Positions 1-12,500 of a stretch of DNA of 64,000 nucleotides are shown piece by piece (positions within the stretch are counted from its first letter, which is position 1; every line of letters starts with the position of its first letter). The notes under the pieces are model-generated. The model was not told the DNA's origin and ran no database searches. It saw only the letters and a list, made by a program, of their open reading frames with translations. The position numbers and the translations under genes were made by a program. The stretch comes from Sclerurus mexicanus (taxonomy: Eukaryota; Chordata; Aves; Passeriformes; Furnariidae): assembly GCA_013396755.1 (NCBI GenBank), contig VWZF01007071.1, positions 256,502-320,501 of the forward strand. The letters run 5' to 3'.

Positions 1-3000
1 GTTAGGAAGCACCCCTAATACAAATGTTTTCCTTTGCTTGAGCCAAACATCTATCCAGCATGGGGAATAAGGTCAAAACCAGCTGGAGCTGAGGAGGAGT
101 GTTGTAATCTAACCTCAAGCCCTTGTGATGTGCCTGTTCTCTCCTCTATTCTGCCCTCCCTGCATCTGGTGTCAGGTCCCTCAGTTTGGACTTGAGGGTC
201 TGCAGGACTCCAGTCCTGAAAATGCTGATGTCCGCTGTCAGCTGGTCTGAAGTTTAGGAGATTACTGAGGGCAATAATGATTGATATATATTTAATATTT
301 AAGTTTTTGCTGGATCACTGATTAATAACTTACTCCTGAATACCAGATTTAACTACTGGTATGACATACACAATTTTATAAACTTATCTGTTGACACAGC
401 CCTTTTGGGAGAGCTTTCCCAAGCTACTGTAAAACATTGACATAGTAATAAGTAACTCTTTGACCAGTAGAATTAATGAAGTCTAGTTTCTGGGTTGTCT
501 ACCTCCCATTACGCAGTGCTTATCCACATTTTCTGTCTTTTGGGTAAGAAGCAGTATCTGTGCTATCATGTGTCAGCCAGCATGCTTAATGGCTAGCAAG
601 TATGGGTATGACTGCTCAGCTTACTATTGTATTTGGGGTGGACATGAGACATGCTGTTTCCTCAGCAAGATTATTAGAGTCTTTCTTTTCTACTCTGCTG
701 TTTGTTTTCATCAAATTTTTAAGAAATTTTTCTTTCAAAGGTACTTGTTTCTCTATCCAATATGTCTGTGTAATTCACTGATGGATTTTAAGTTATATGT
801 GGAAGACTTGAGGGCATAAATTATATTTTCCACAGGAAGTCCTGCAGAAGTAAAGGTATAGGAGGCAACCTAAGATAGAAAACTATAGCTTGGACTTAAA
901 ATCAGCTTTGATTCTTTTTGAGCATCTGCTTACGATCAAAATCTTCGCTTGTTTGGAAGTCTCTAAAAGCTGAGAGGGAGCAATGACCTCCTGAAGTTCC
1001 CTTCAACCTGAATTAGTCTATGATCTTACAGGAAACAGGATTTGAATTACTATAGTTTAGGGCCTGTCTCGGAGCTCTGTTGGTGTCACGGGTTCTATAG
1101 CAGAGAGTTTCTCTTCCTCAGAGGGAACTACCGAATTCTTTTTCTCACTTGATACATGTAACATTTGGGAATATCAACAAAAATTTCTCCTGGGGCAAAA
1201 GCAGGGATTTTTCAGTTCTTTTTTTTTTAATGGCCTGTTGCACTTGAGTTCCTGGGGTAAGCCAGCCTATACTTCTTTGCATTCAACAGTGATTGTGAGG
1301 AGCCCTGAAGAGTTGTGAATTTTGGTGGCACCGTACTGTAGTGGAGCTTATTCTTCTCAGGTTAGTCTTACAGGTTGTAGTTAAAAGAAGAAATCTGCTT
1401 TATAGGTTTCTCTCTTGTTTTCAGTGTAAACTGAAATTCGTATTTAATGACCTACGGGTAGGACCTGGGGCTTTAGGCCTGCACCCATAAAACTTTAGTG
1501 TGAATCTACCTTTGGATAGACCTCAGGTTTTTAGAGTTAAAACACAGATTTAGAAGTAGTGTATTAAAGAACTGGTCTGTGTTGAGCTGGGCAGATCTGA
1601 CAGATCTGTTCTGTGTCCAGGTTTAATGATTGATATGATACTCTGTACTTAAGATCAGTTACCTAATATTGTCTCAGTTTTCTGTTTTAGAAGTTCAGAG
1701 CTGCTTAAAATGTTGCAGATCTTATTTTAGCTTGCTTTGCCATTTCCCCCTCCGATTCCAGGTGTTAGTTTGAATTCTTGTAAGCATTATCTTTTTGAAG
1801 TGTTTCCTGAACTGTGAGCAGAATTACTTGTATGGCCAGTGTTAAGTAATGCCTTAAAGAAAATAGTATTTCTTTTTTTTCACTTGATTATTTTGACTGC
1901 TTGTACTTGTAGACTGACTTGTCTCGGATGTTTACAATTTTATGCTGCTATATATTTGGATGTGCTGTTACAAATCTTCCATTCATTGAAAACTGTGTGA
2001 AATTTATATCCTCATTATTGATTTGGTGGTTCTGTGTTGGAAGATATTGCCATGTGCTGGTTGTATAATCTTAGAATCATTTAGGTTAGAAGAGAACTTT
2101 GAGATCATTGAGTCCGACCATTAACTCAGCACTGCGAAGTCCACCACTAAACCATGTCCCTAAGCACTGCATCTACACATCTTTTAAATACCTCCAGGAA
2201 TGGTGACTCCACCACTTCCCTGGCCTGCCTGTTCCCATGCCTGATAACCCTCAACTCATAAATTTAATTATTTATATGATGATATCTTTCTTGATTGCAG
2301 AAAATGTATGTTAGTTATTTAAAATGAGATCAAGCAAAGAGTAAGATTTCAAACCACAGCAGCAAAAGTACCAATGTAAGGAAAAATGACAGTGTAAGAC
2401 TAGCAAATGAAGGCTCTCTGATGAATACTGTGCCAAGCATTCTTGATTTTTGTTTTGAGTTATTGTGTGTCGTGGCACAGCTCTGGCTTTGTGTGCCACT
2501 TCCATGAATATTAGCAAGCCCTAAAGGGTACATAAAGAGTAAGGAGAAAACTGTGGTAAAAATGTCTGATTCCCTTAATGTGTTTGTTTTGCCTGGAGGC
2601 AGATTTAAAGTAGTATGAAAGTAGTCATTGGAAATTCCATTTTATTTTATAGATTTTTGTTCCTAAGGTTTTTAACACTTTATTGTTTTAAAAATGTTGT
2701 TACCAATAAATTCATAGGCAGGAAGGTAATTTTAGCAGTTCTTATTTCTTAACAAGAACTTTCCTGTTTAGCAATTCTTGTTTCATTTTAGCAGTTCTGT
2801 TTCTAAACAGTTGTACTTTTTGTTAGGGCTCAGATCTAGTATGGCTGATAAAGAGACTTCTGTTCTAAATGTGCCCCACAGCCACGTGGTATGAGTTTTT
2901 GTGCCCTCCTCATAGAGGACTTTAGCATTCAAGTTCTCTGTTTTTTTCCTGTTGAAAACCTTCACCTTCAGTTCACAGAACTTGGGTGAAGGGACTGCAT

Positions 3001-6000
3001 AGGGAGCTGGATGACAGTTACTAAAAGCAAGGTAGTTAAAACTAGAAAAGAAAGCTAACCAGAATTCTAACATATGATGGTGTAAAAACTGTTCTTTGTA
3101 GAAGAGAGTCTTCTAAGAGTTATAATGAAAGTGTAAATGAGTGATACTAGAAATGTCAAAATATGAAGGGGCTGAAGAGATATGACTCTTGTCTTTGGTT
3201 AGACATAGAGTTTTCCTTCTTAATTTACACTGTGCAATTTAAGGAAGGTTTCATATTTACCTTCTGCTTGCAGCTCTTGCGCAATGTGGAAGTGGACACA
3301 CTTATGAAAACATGAGCCCTTTGCACATACAGCAGAAGGTGGTACCCTACAGATTTCTTTAGAGATACTTGAAACTTGATAAGCCTAGTTGGGGGTTAGT
3401 ACTTCAACACTTATTACACCCACTCTGACTTTGAATGTCTTAAAGGAAGTAAATATGACTACTGATATGGGGATTGCTGTGGATGGTTCTTTAAGAGCAT
3501 AAATCCCTGTGCTCAGCATTGGTTAAAGTGAACTAGTGCACAAGAGCAGGGAGCACCCACTGGCATGCAAGCATATTCAGCTCCAAAGGAAAGGTGTTTT
3601 TTGGTTGTATTGGTTTGTTTTTTGGTTTTGTTTCTTCTCCCCCAGCATGGAATTTACTGTAAGAACGTTGCAGCATTCAAAACTATGACTAGGTTCTAAA
3701 AGGGGGTAGACCACCTCCTGGAGGATAGGTCTATTAGTTCATTACCAAACACGAGTGTCTAGATGCAACCGCTGCTCAGGAAGTCCTTTGCTATATGACT
3801 TCTGAGAACTAATGAAGCATGCTAGGAAGCATTTACTTGTTTCATGTCTAAGTTTTTCTCAGTCATTACTAAGTCCTGTAAGACACAGCATAGGACTAGC
3901 TAGACTTTGGTGCATTCTTGTGCTCCTGGGTAACTTGCTTGTCTGAATCACTCCTGAGTTCTGTCCTGAAAGGAGGTCTGAAAGAGCCTAGAACCTCAGA
4001 AGGAAGTAACAGCTCAGTGCTTTGGCTGTGTGATTTGATATTCAGCATAACTTTCTCTGCTGGAGTGGTCTGAATTATTGATCTGGAACCAACTTTTCTT
4101 CTGTCTGGCTCAGAAATCCACCTCTTTTTTTCCACAATATGTTTCCCTGGCATCAGCAGTTTTTAAAGTACATTGAATACAAAAGAAAGCTGGTGGTGTG
4201 GACATTTGCATTAGCTCAGCTTGGGATAATTTCAGCTGCAGTGGAGTTTGTGTGAGTTGACTCCTTCCCGTTATTGGTGGGAATGCATTGCAGAGCTACC
4301 CTTAATCCTGTGGTCCCTACTGTCCTTTGTGTCTTCTGACATTACTGACTCAGCCTCTTCCACCAACTCTCCCAAACTCCCAGAATAATAACCAGTGCTG
4401 CCTAAAAGACTTTAGTCGTTAGCTGTCCTGCCAATATTTAAACAGCTGTTTGAAAACTATTTCTTTGTGCTGTCCAGGGAGTACATAACCACTGTCTCTG
4501 GCAAAAAGAATCCGCCACCCTTACAATTAGAAGTTTGGGAAGTGTGAGTTAAAAGCAGAACACTTCAGTGAAGACATTATCGTACTCCTTTTTGCTTATT
4601 CACACATAGCATTATTAAATTGTCAAATCTGTAAATGCTTTTAGGAACTGTCCCATGAACCAGGAGCTTCCTTTCAACCACTGAGACATCTCCAGAGACA
4701 CTTAAGAGAAACTGCATGTATCATCTAAACTGCCTTTCTGATGATAAGCTAATAATCACAGCTACTAAAAAACGTAGACCCTTTCTTGTGCACCTGTAAC
4801 TTGAGTGTAACTTCATGTTCTCCCACAGACACCAGGGAAAATTCTATTGAGAGCATTTTGATTTCTCTGTTTTCTTCAACTCCGTGAGGCTGCCTGGAAT
4901 GCTTTGAGTTCATGAGAAGCTACTGCAGCCCCACAGCCCACAGTTTTTCTTTGTGAATGCTGTTCCCAACAACAATCTGACACACTGGTTATTTTTTATG
5001 GTTTTGGTCCCCTGGCTGGTTTTTATTTTCCTTCAAAGTCTAGATGCTGCTGATAGATTTGACCAAAGCAAATGGGGATGGCTGGGCCTTAAACTAATTT
5101 GCTGATCTAAGAATAAACTTGTTCAAAGAAACCATTTATTACCTCATGGCATCTCTGGGTCATGGATTGTGAGAACTTCCAAATGTACTTGCAGGAAGGA
5201 AATAGGTAAGAGCTTCAGAACTTGAGTGGTAGGCAAGAGGAGATAGAAGCCCTGATCATTTCAGTTGATGGGGATTCCTTGAGAGGGAAATGTGTGCAAA
5301 GCCAAAGAGAAGTTACCTGCTGAAGGCTATCTACTCCCTTTTGGGTTTGTGGGTTGTTTTTTTTTTCCCCAATGAAAGTAAATGCAGTAAATTATGAAAT
5401 GTATCATTGAGGTAGTTGCAGCACTTCAGTGTCAGCCAGTTTGATCTCCTTCGAGTACCTGACTCCAGTGCGCAGCTTTGCTTCTTTTCTACCCCTCCTC
5501 TGCATCTCCTTTCCAGCTGAAAGATTTATCAGCTGGAGAGCAGTGGGAGCAGGGCAGGCTGTGCCTGAGAGCTGCTGACTGTGGATGGATGAAGCACAAA
5601 CACATGGCAGAGGTTTTCCTCCCTAAAGTGGTGCTCAGCCTCTGTGGGTGAGGCAAGTTAAAGTGACAAAAGCACTCCCCTGAATGTGGATGCTTGTCAG
5701 GAGACCAGTGCTATTATGGCAGTCTGCCGTGTTCCAACTAACTGGTCAGTCAGACTTGGAAGTAAGGTTGTGCCCTCTTCTCTGAAAGGACTGCCTCATT
5801 GAATGGAGTGAGGTACAAGAGGTTTGACTAGACATGTAATCACAGTGAGGCATCACTTTTAAAACAGCTGCATGATAACATAAATCCCATTGATGTGTAT
5901 GTTTTAGAAAACTGGATTCTAATATTTTGCTTTGTACTTCTTGGTGCTTCAGAAACTTGTGATGAAATCTGAAGAGAAGGTAATCACTCTTTAATCTTCT

Positions 6001-6081
6001 GAATCTTGAAACCGGCTGTCTTCAGTGTTGTCTCCTCCAAATGCGTAGTTGTAATATTTTTCTCTCTTTTTGTTTTGGAAG
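1..6081 (+). other. ZFYVE1 intron, left part cut by the window edge
   Basis: No coding exon was recognised. The N-terminal ZFYVE1 exon (B-box-like zinc-finger region) is not here. The only structured element seen is a CR1 fragment near 2067-2252. The short open frames in this stretch show no splice-site or family support. Confidence 0.7.
2067..2252 (-). mobile_element. CR1 LINE 3' fragment, antisense
   Basis: The + strand reads TAGAATCATTTAGGTTAGAA followed by ACCACTAAACCATGTCCCTA and ACCTCCAGGAATGGTGACTC, the reverse complement of a typical avian CR1 3' end. The element therefore points left, with its 3' end near 2067. It is 5' truncated, as most CR1 copies are. Confidence 0.85.
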
Positions 6082-6586
6082 GTAAGGAATGAAGAAGACT
6101 TTATTAAGAAACTGGACTGCAGTCCTGACCAGCATCTAAAGGTAGTGTCCATCTTTGGGAACACAGGGGATGGCAAGTCTCACACCCTTAACCACACTTT
6201 CTTCTATGGCCGGGAAGTCTTCAAGACGTCTCCAGCCCAAGAGTCTTGCACAGTTGGAGTCTGGGCAGCCTATGACCCTGTCCGCAAAGTGGTGGTAATT
6301 GATACAGAGGGTCTCCTGGGGGCCACTGTGAACCTGAGCCAGAGAACACGGCTGCTGCTGAAGGTCCTGGCCATCTCTGACCTTGTCATCTACCGTACTC
6401 GTGCTGACAGGCTCCACAATGATCTCTTCAAATTCCTTGGTGATGCCTCGGAGGCTTATTTAAAACATTTCACCAAGGAGCTAAAAGCCACCACAGCCCG
6501 TTGTGGCCTAGATGTTCCTCTGTCAACTTTGGGTCCAGGTGTCATCATCTTTCACGAGACTGTGTACACCAAGCTACTGGGCTCTG
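6082..6586 (+). CDS. ZFYVE1: ZFYVE1 exon: NTPase domain with Walker A
   Basis: A 505-nt exon that follows TTTTGGAAG and ends GGCTCTG before GTGAGT (phase 1). It opens VRNEEDFIKKLD. The P-loop GNTGDGKS lies at local residues 26-33, and DTEG, a Walker B/G3-like motif, at 74-77. VIYR places an arginine at local residue 105, equivalent to human R266, which is linked to NTP hydrolysis. The human sequence has RTHADRL where this one has RTRADRL. This is the most strongly conserved block in the window. Confidence 0.95.
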
Positions 6587-9500
6587 GTGAGTAGGCAGTA
6601 AGCAACTGAATTACATTGTGCTAAACACTGTCTATAAATTATCAGGTTGCATTGAATATTCAGCGTTCTTTACTACCATGTAAAGATGTGACTTGCATTT
6701 TGCTCTCACTTGTTTCAGCCTGGGATCCAGGCTGTGGAGCGAGCAGAGCATTCCCAGTTGGTGATCTGACTATTTCAGATCAGCTAGAATAATCCTCATA
6801 GCCAGATGGACATCAGCACTGACTAGTAATGAGTTCTACCAGCCATAGGAGGGGACATCATACAAGATCATGAGTTTGGGGGATATGGCAGATAAGGTGA
6901 AAAGTGATGTGGTGGGTTGGCCCTGGCTGGACGTCAGGCACTCACCAGAGCTCCTCTGTCACTCCCCTCTACAAGTGGACAGGGGAGAGAATATAACAAA
7001 AGGTTCATGAGTTGACATAAGGACAGGGAGAGATCACTCACCAAATACCATCATGGGCAAAACAGACTCGGGAATAATAATTGAATTTATTACTGATAAA
7101 ATTAGAGCAGGATAATGAGAAGTAAAATAAGTCATAAAAACACCTTCCCTCTGCCCCTCCCTCCTTCCGAGCTCTACCTCCTCCCCCACAGCGGTGCAGG
7201 GAGATAGGGCTTGGGGGTTACACTGAGTTCATCACACATTGTTCCTGCTGCTTCTCCTGAAGGAGAGTCCTTCCCCTGCTCCTCTCCCATGTCCCTCCCA
7301 TGGGAGACAGTCCTCCATGAACTTCTCCAACATGAGTCCATCCCGTGGGCAACAGTTCTCCATGAACTGCTCCAGGGTGGGTCACTCTTCCACAGGGTGC
7401 AGTCCTTCAGGCACAGGCTGCTCCAACGTGGGTCCCCCACAGGGTCACAAGTCCCACCAGGAAAACCTGCTCCAGCATGAGCTTGTCTCTCCACAGGTTT
7501 TCAGGTCCTGGCTGAGACCCTGCTCCAGCACAGGTTTCTCACAGTTTCACAGCCCTCTTTTGGGCACCCACGTGCTCTGGCATGGGTCTCCTCCAGGTGC
7601 TGCAGGTGGATCTCTGCACTCCCATGGTCCTCCATGTGCTGCAGGTACACAGCTGCCTCACTTGTGGTCTTTGCCACGGGCTGCAGGGGAATCTCAGCTC
7701 CAGTGCCTGGAACACCTCCTGCCCCTCCTTCTTCGCTGACATTGGTGTCTGCAGAGTTGTTCACATATTCTCACTCTGCTCTTCTCTGGTTGCAATTACA
7801 TCTGCACAATAACATTTTTTTCCTTATTAAATGTATTATCGCAGGGGTGCTACACCCTTCCTTCTTGGCTCAGCCTTAGCGAGCAGCAGGTCCATCCCCT
7901 GGCAAACATGGGGCAGCAGCTTCTCACAGAAGCCACTCTTGCACCTCCCTGCTACCAAAACCTGGCCGCACAAACCCAACACAACTGAGACACCCTGTGA
8001 TTTTTGCAGGGATATGTAGTATCCTGTTGTAAGTAAAACTAGGATAGAATTCTATGTAGAAACTAGAAGGAGCAAAATAACAACATTGATGAATGAGGCT
8101 GGTGTGAGGTCAGGACTGAGTTTCTGGTGGCACAGAGCTGATGATTTGACACCACTTCTCTCTGTGCAAGTATCTGATGTGGCCAAAGGAGCAGGCCTTT
8201 ATTCTGCATAGGCGCACTATTATGCCCACCACTTTCAGTGTTTTTCACCAGTATTTTTAACTTGGCTCTTGTAATATTTGATTATGCATATTTAAATTTT
8301 TATTTTATTTGTATGTCTGAGTGAAATGTACTGTCCTATGGAAGTCATGGCATGTTTTGATTTTGACTATACAGGGATCTAAATTTCTTCCCATTTTTTG
8401 CATGTTTCAAAAGGCATGATGAAACCTTTCTTAATTTGGTCCATTTCTGGTGTTTTGATAAGCAAGATCTTCAATGAATTGGCCTGCAGCAGCTGAGGCT
8501 CAGTCCTGCAGTCCTGCTGTCTGTGAACACCTAGGAGACTTCTGTTGTGTAATACCACAGCAGCCCTGGCTGACCCACATTCTCATTTTGGCTTGTCTAA
8601 CCAGTGAGGTCTTGAGCTAGTAGAAGAACATGACTTCCTTTCTTGTTACTGTTAGAGTGACTTCTTAATAACTTTTAACTTACCTGCAAGGCAGTTCCTT
8701 TTCTCACATACCAATTTGCTGATTAGCAATTAAGAGTTTCATGTAGTTGTTGACATTTGCAGTTTCAGCAGGTCAGCCTTTAGTGACATGTAAGGACACT
8801 TTGCACCTGTGTGCAAAGTCAGGCAGACGAGTGTGGTTGGCTCTGTGGAGTCTGACCTGATGTGACCAGTTCTGGAGTGCTTTGTCCTGTACAAATGCTT
8901 GATAAAGGCTCAGTCTTCCTTGCTACAGTATTGGCATGGAGAACAAGCAGCCCATGTAAGGTTCGTTCCTCCACTTACCAGTTGCTATGACTAGCTATGC
9001 CAAGTTATGGTCTGGTGAGAAGAACTAATAAGTGTGCTGAGTGCTGGCATGGTGTTTCCTTGTATTGTGTTCTAAATTGCCCCTAATCTGGATATCTGTT
9101 TCAAAACCTAGATGTGTCTGGTTTTACCTGAGGAACTCAGTCTTAGAATCTAAAGCTCTCTATCACAAAGCAAAGACTGCTTCTGGAAACAGTTTGTTTC
9201 TTTTCCTTGTTTTAAAATATAATGATAACTGCACTCCAGATGTGTTAGAAAATTTAATTAAGTAAGCTAGAACTATATTGCATATGAAAGCACTATGCAA
9301 TTTAAATATTATTGTAAACAATCAGTTGTTTATGTACTTGTTGATAACTCCTGTGTATAGATCATCCTTCTGAGGTTCCTGAGAAGCTCATTCAGGATCG
9401 GTTTCGGAAGCTAAGCTGTTTTCCTGAGGCTTTCAGCTCAATTCACTACAAGGGAACAAGGACATACAATCCTCCAACAGATTTCTCTGGACTTAGGCGA

Positions 9501-12500
9501 GCTGTGGAGCAGCAGCTGGAGAACAATACTACTCGGTCACCTAGACAGCCTGGGGTTATCTACAAAGCACTAAAAGTAAGTGGAGGAGAGTTTGTCACAG
9601 TCTTTACTTATATCACTGTTGCTGGTAACTTGGTTGCAGCTCATAAAGGTAGAGAATGTGAACCAGTGATGCAGACTTGCACATGTCTGGATAAAGCAAG
9701 TCTTCCATGAAGATGATAATTTTGTGTAACAGCCAGGGAGGCTGGGTAGGTTTTTTTTTTTTTTAACTTGAAAACAAACACCTTAGCAAAGACTGTGATA
9801 AGTCAAGAAAAATTGAAGAGCAAAGCTGAACAAAATCAAAACACTGAGCAGGGAAAAGTAACCGAGGCTGTGAATAACAAGCACTAAATGACAGTCATTT
9901 ACAAAGAGAAGGCTCAGAAAGAGTTTTTAATGAAATTTCTAAAAATGGCCTTAGCAGAGGAGAAGAAAATGCAAGAGACTTGGAGGGAGTTAATAGATGG
10001 CAAAACCTAGCATTGAGTGTAGTGTAACCCAAGGGCTAGAAGGCAAAAAGGAGGAAGGAGATGTGCTGGTAGCTAGGGAACAGCATGGGATCAAGTCAAA
10101 TGATGCATTACTTCAGAGTGAGTGATTTTCTTAGATGGTTCGCTTTGCTAGCGTATCAGAGGGATTTTGGGGTCTTTAAATTTGCAGTCTTTCTACAAGT
10201 TTCCACTTGTACCGCTACCTGATTAATATCGTATTTTCTTTGGCCTGAAGAGCACAGCTGTCATCAGGGAGGAGTGGGCAGAGCTGGGGCATATCTGCAG
10301 AAGAAGGTAGTGCTAGCAGTCTTTTCTGGTGTTAGTCACAGCTGTTGGAACAGATAATTCTGTCTGCTCTCTACTTGTGGTAGCTGAAGCACAGAGGGAA
10401 ATATCAGGGTGGCATGTACGCATTAGGGAGCAGACAGGCAGCAAGGGGAAAACAACTGAAGTGGTTAATTTCAGTTTAATTTCTAGGACTTTACTGCAAT
10501 AATCAAGTAACCTGGTTTCAGATATAGCTGCTAATATACTTAAATTCATGTCCAGTAGTATTTGCTGTGTTCAGATCACTACTGACAAATTACCTTTTTT
10601 TGCTTCACCTACTGAGGACGTAAGGCTTGCTAGAAATCTATGTCCACTTCCTCTACCTATTGAATTCATTGTCCAGTATCAGTCAGGCTTCAAAGAGAAT
10701 GTAAAGCCAATTTCCTTGAAATTATGTGAAATCAAATGTCTCTGTAGAGACCTTATCTGAGGGAAGCTGTGGTGAAAGAGATGTACTCCTGTCTATGTGC
10801 AGTCAGCCTTTGTCAGACAGCAGAGATGCACCTATTCCACACACCCCCAACCTTGTGAGGGGAGAGGAAGGAAGAGAAAAGCAGGCAGCCACTATATTAA
10901 CCTCAGCTGTAGGAAGAGTTTCGGTTAGACCTCACACCTTCAGAGATCTCCATCAAGAAAAATTTTAACCATTTGCTTTGTTCCAGTGCTTGCTGGTTTT
11001 GGGATTTTTTTTGTCTAAGCATAACACCCAAAAGAGCTGAAAAAGTTAAGTATACCAAGGCTAAGGACTGATTTAATCTGAGAATAGATGTTCCCAGGAA
11101 AGGGTACAAATCCATTTGTCTCAGTTTTGCAGTTTCATCAGTAAAGAGCAATTGTTCCAGTGGCCAGACGAAAACTTAGTGCAGCATTTTCTGAGCTGAG
11201 AGGCAAAGAATGTGTCCTCATGTATTATGAGAACTGATCCTCTGAGTTTCCCTTGTGAGGTTTCCAGAATGCAAAGCCCTTTTAGCAAGAACCCTGCTAT
11301 TTTGGGCATGGATTGTATGTACAGAGGTGGATGCAATCTGCTATCACCCATTTCTAGTACAAAATTCAAAGCAGGGACAGGAGGAGAGGAGTATCTTGCA
11401 AGTATTCAGGTCACTTTCATACAAGTGCAAGATGGTCTTCTTGGTTGGTTTTCAATCCTGCTCTTGGTTTCCAGGTTAGTGAGACATTATTTGTTAACTG
11501 TGTATTCTCTCTGCCTCTCCCTCTAGTAGAGGAATCCATCCTTTTGCTTGCAAAAGCTTGCATAAAATGTCTTCATTGCTCTCAGTCACTTACCATTCCT
11601 TTCCATTTGACAGGCTCTAAGTGACCGGTTCAGTGGGGAGATCCCTGATGACCAGATGGCTCACAGCTCTTTCTTTCCAGATGAATATTTCACATGCTCC
11701 TCTGTGTGCCTCAGCTGTGGGTAAGTAGATGAGAAATGCTTCTCCATCCTTTTAGAGGGTAGTGCTTCCCCGGTCTGCAGCCACAGAACATCAAATTTCT
11801 GTGACATGTTGGCACCTGACATCACCTATTTTCAGCTAGTACTTTCAGGCAGAACTGGCTTGAAATTCAACTCCTGTGTGAATTGGATGACTGTTAGTGC
11901 TGCATCACAGCTGGATGCGTGGGTTTTGCCTACTCTGTTTTTGTGCGTGGCTGCAAACCTATGTTGCCCATATCTTTTTCCAAATGCAAGCAGGGCAGGA
12001 AGAAAGGAGTGTCTAAATAAATCCCCTGAAATTTCCTATGGTTTTTTCCTGACATTTTTATTACCTATATAGTAATAATACAGTATAAATAATCTTAAAG
12101 CGTACATCATGGATGGGGACTGTGTTCAGTGACTAGGTCTAAGGGGAGCTCCAGATTTGATTAGGTCTTGGCTTGTAGCTCTCTGGGAAGAGAACTTCAG
12201 TCCTTTCTAAAATTCTCTGTGAAATTTAAATTGCCTACAGTGATAATTTTCTGCAGTGAACTGTTGTGTGGTGATGCTTTGCATGTGAAAGAGTTACTAC
12301 ACTCCTTCTGAAAAGCCTGCCTTTCAATGATAAATGATGTCATTGCTGTATGTACAGTTGTGGAAATGGTTTGAGGGTACTACATCTATACAAATGCAAG
12401 ATAGTAATAGAAATGAAATCTTGGTGACATCTGTCCTATATCTAGCAGTAACAACTCATGGTTTGCTTTTGGCATACCCAGGTGTGGCTGTAAGAAGAGC

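Noticed and set aside
3896..4153. 85-codon ATG frame on the - strand in the first ZFYVE1 intron
   Set aside because: No recognisable domain, no splice context, and it lies antisense within an intron; a frame of this length is expected by chance.
7174..7764. Several overlapping frames of 67-166 codons on both strands
   Set aside because: They lie inside the solo LTR and come from its tandem repeat structure; proline/serine-rich shadow translations with no family match.
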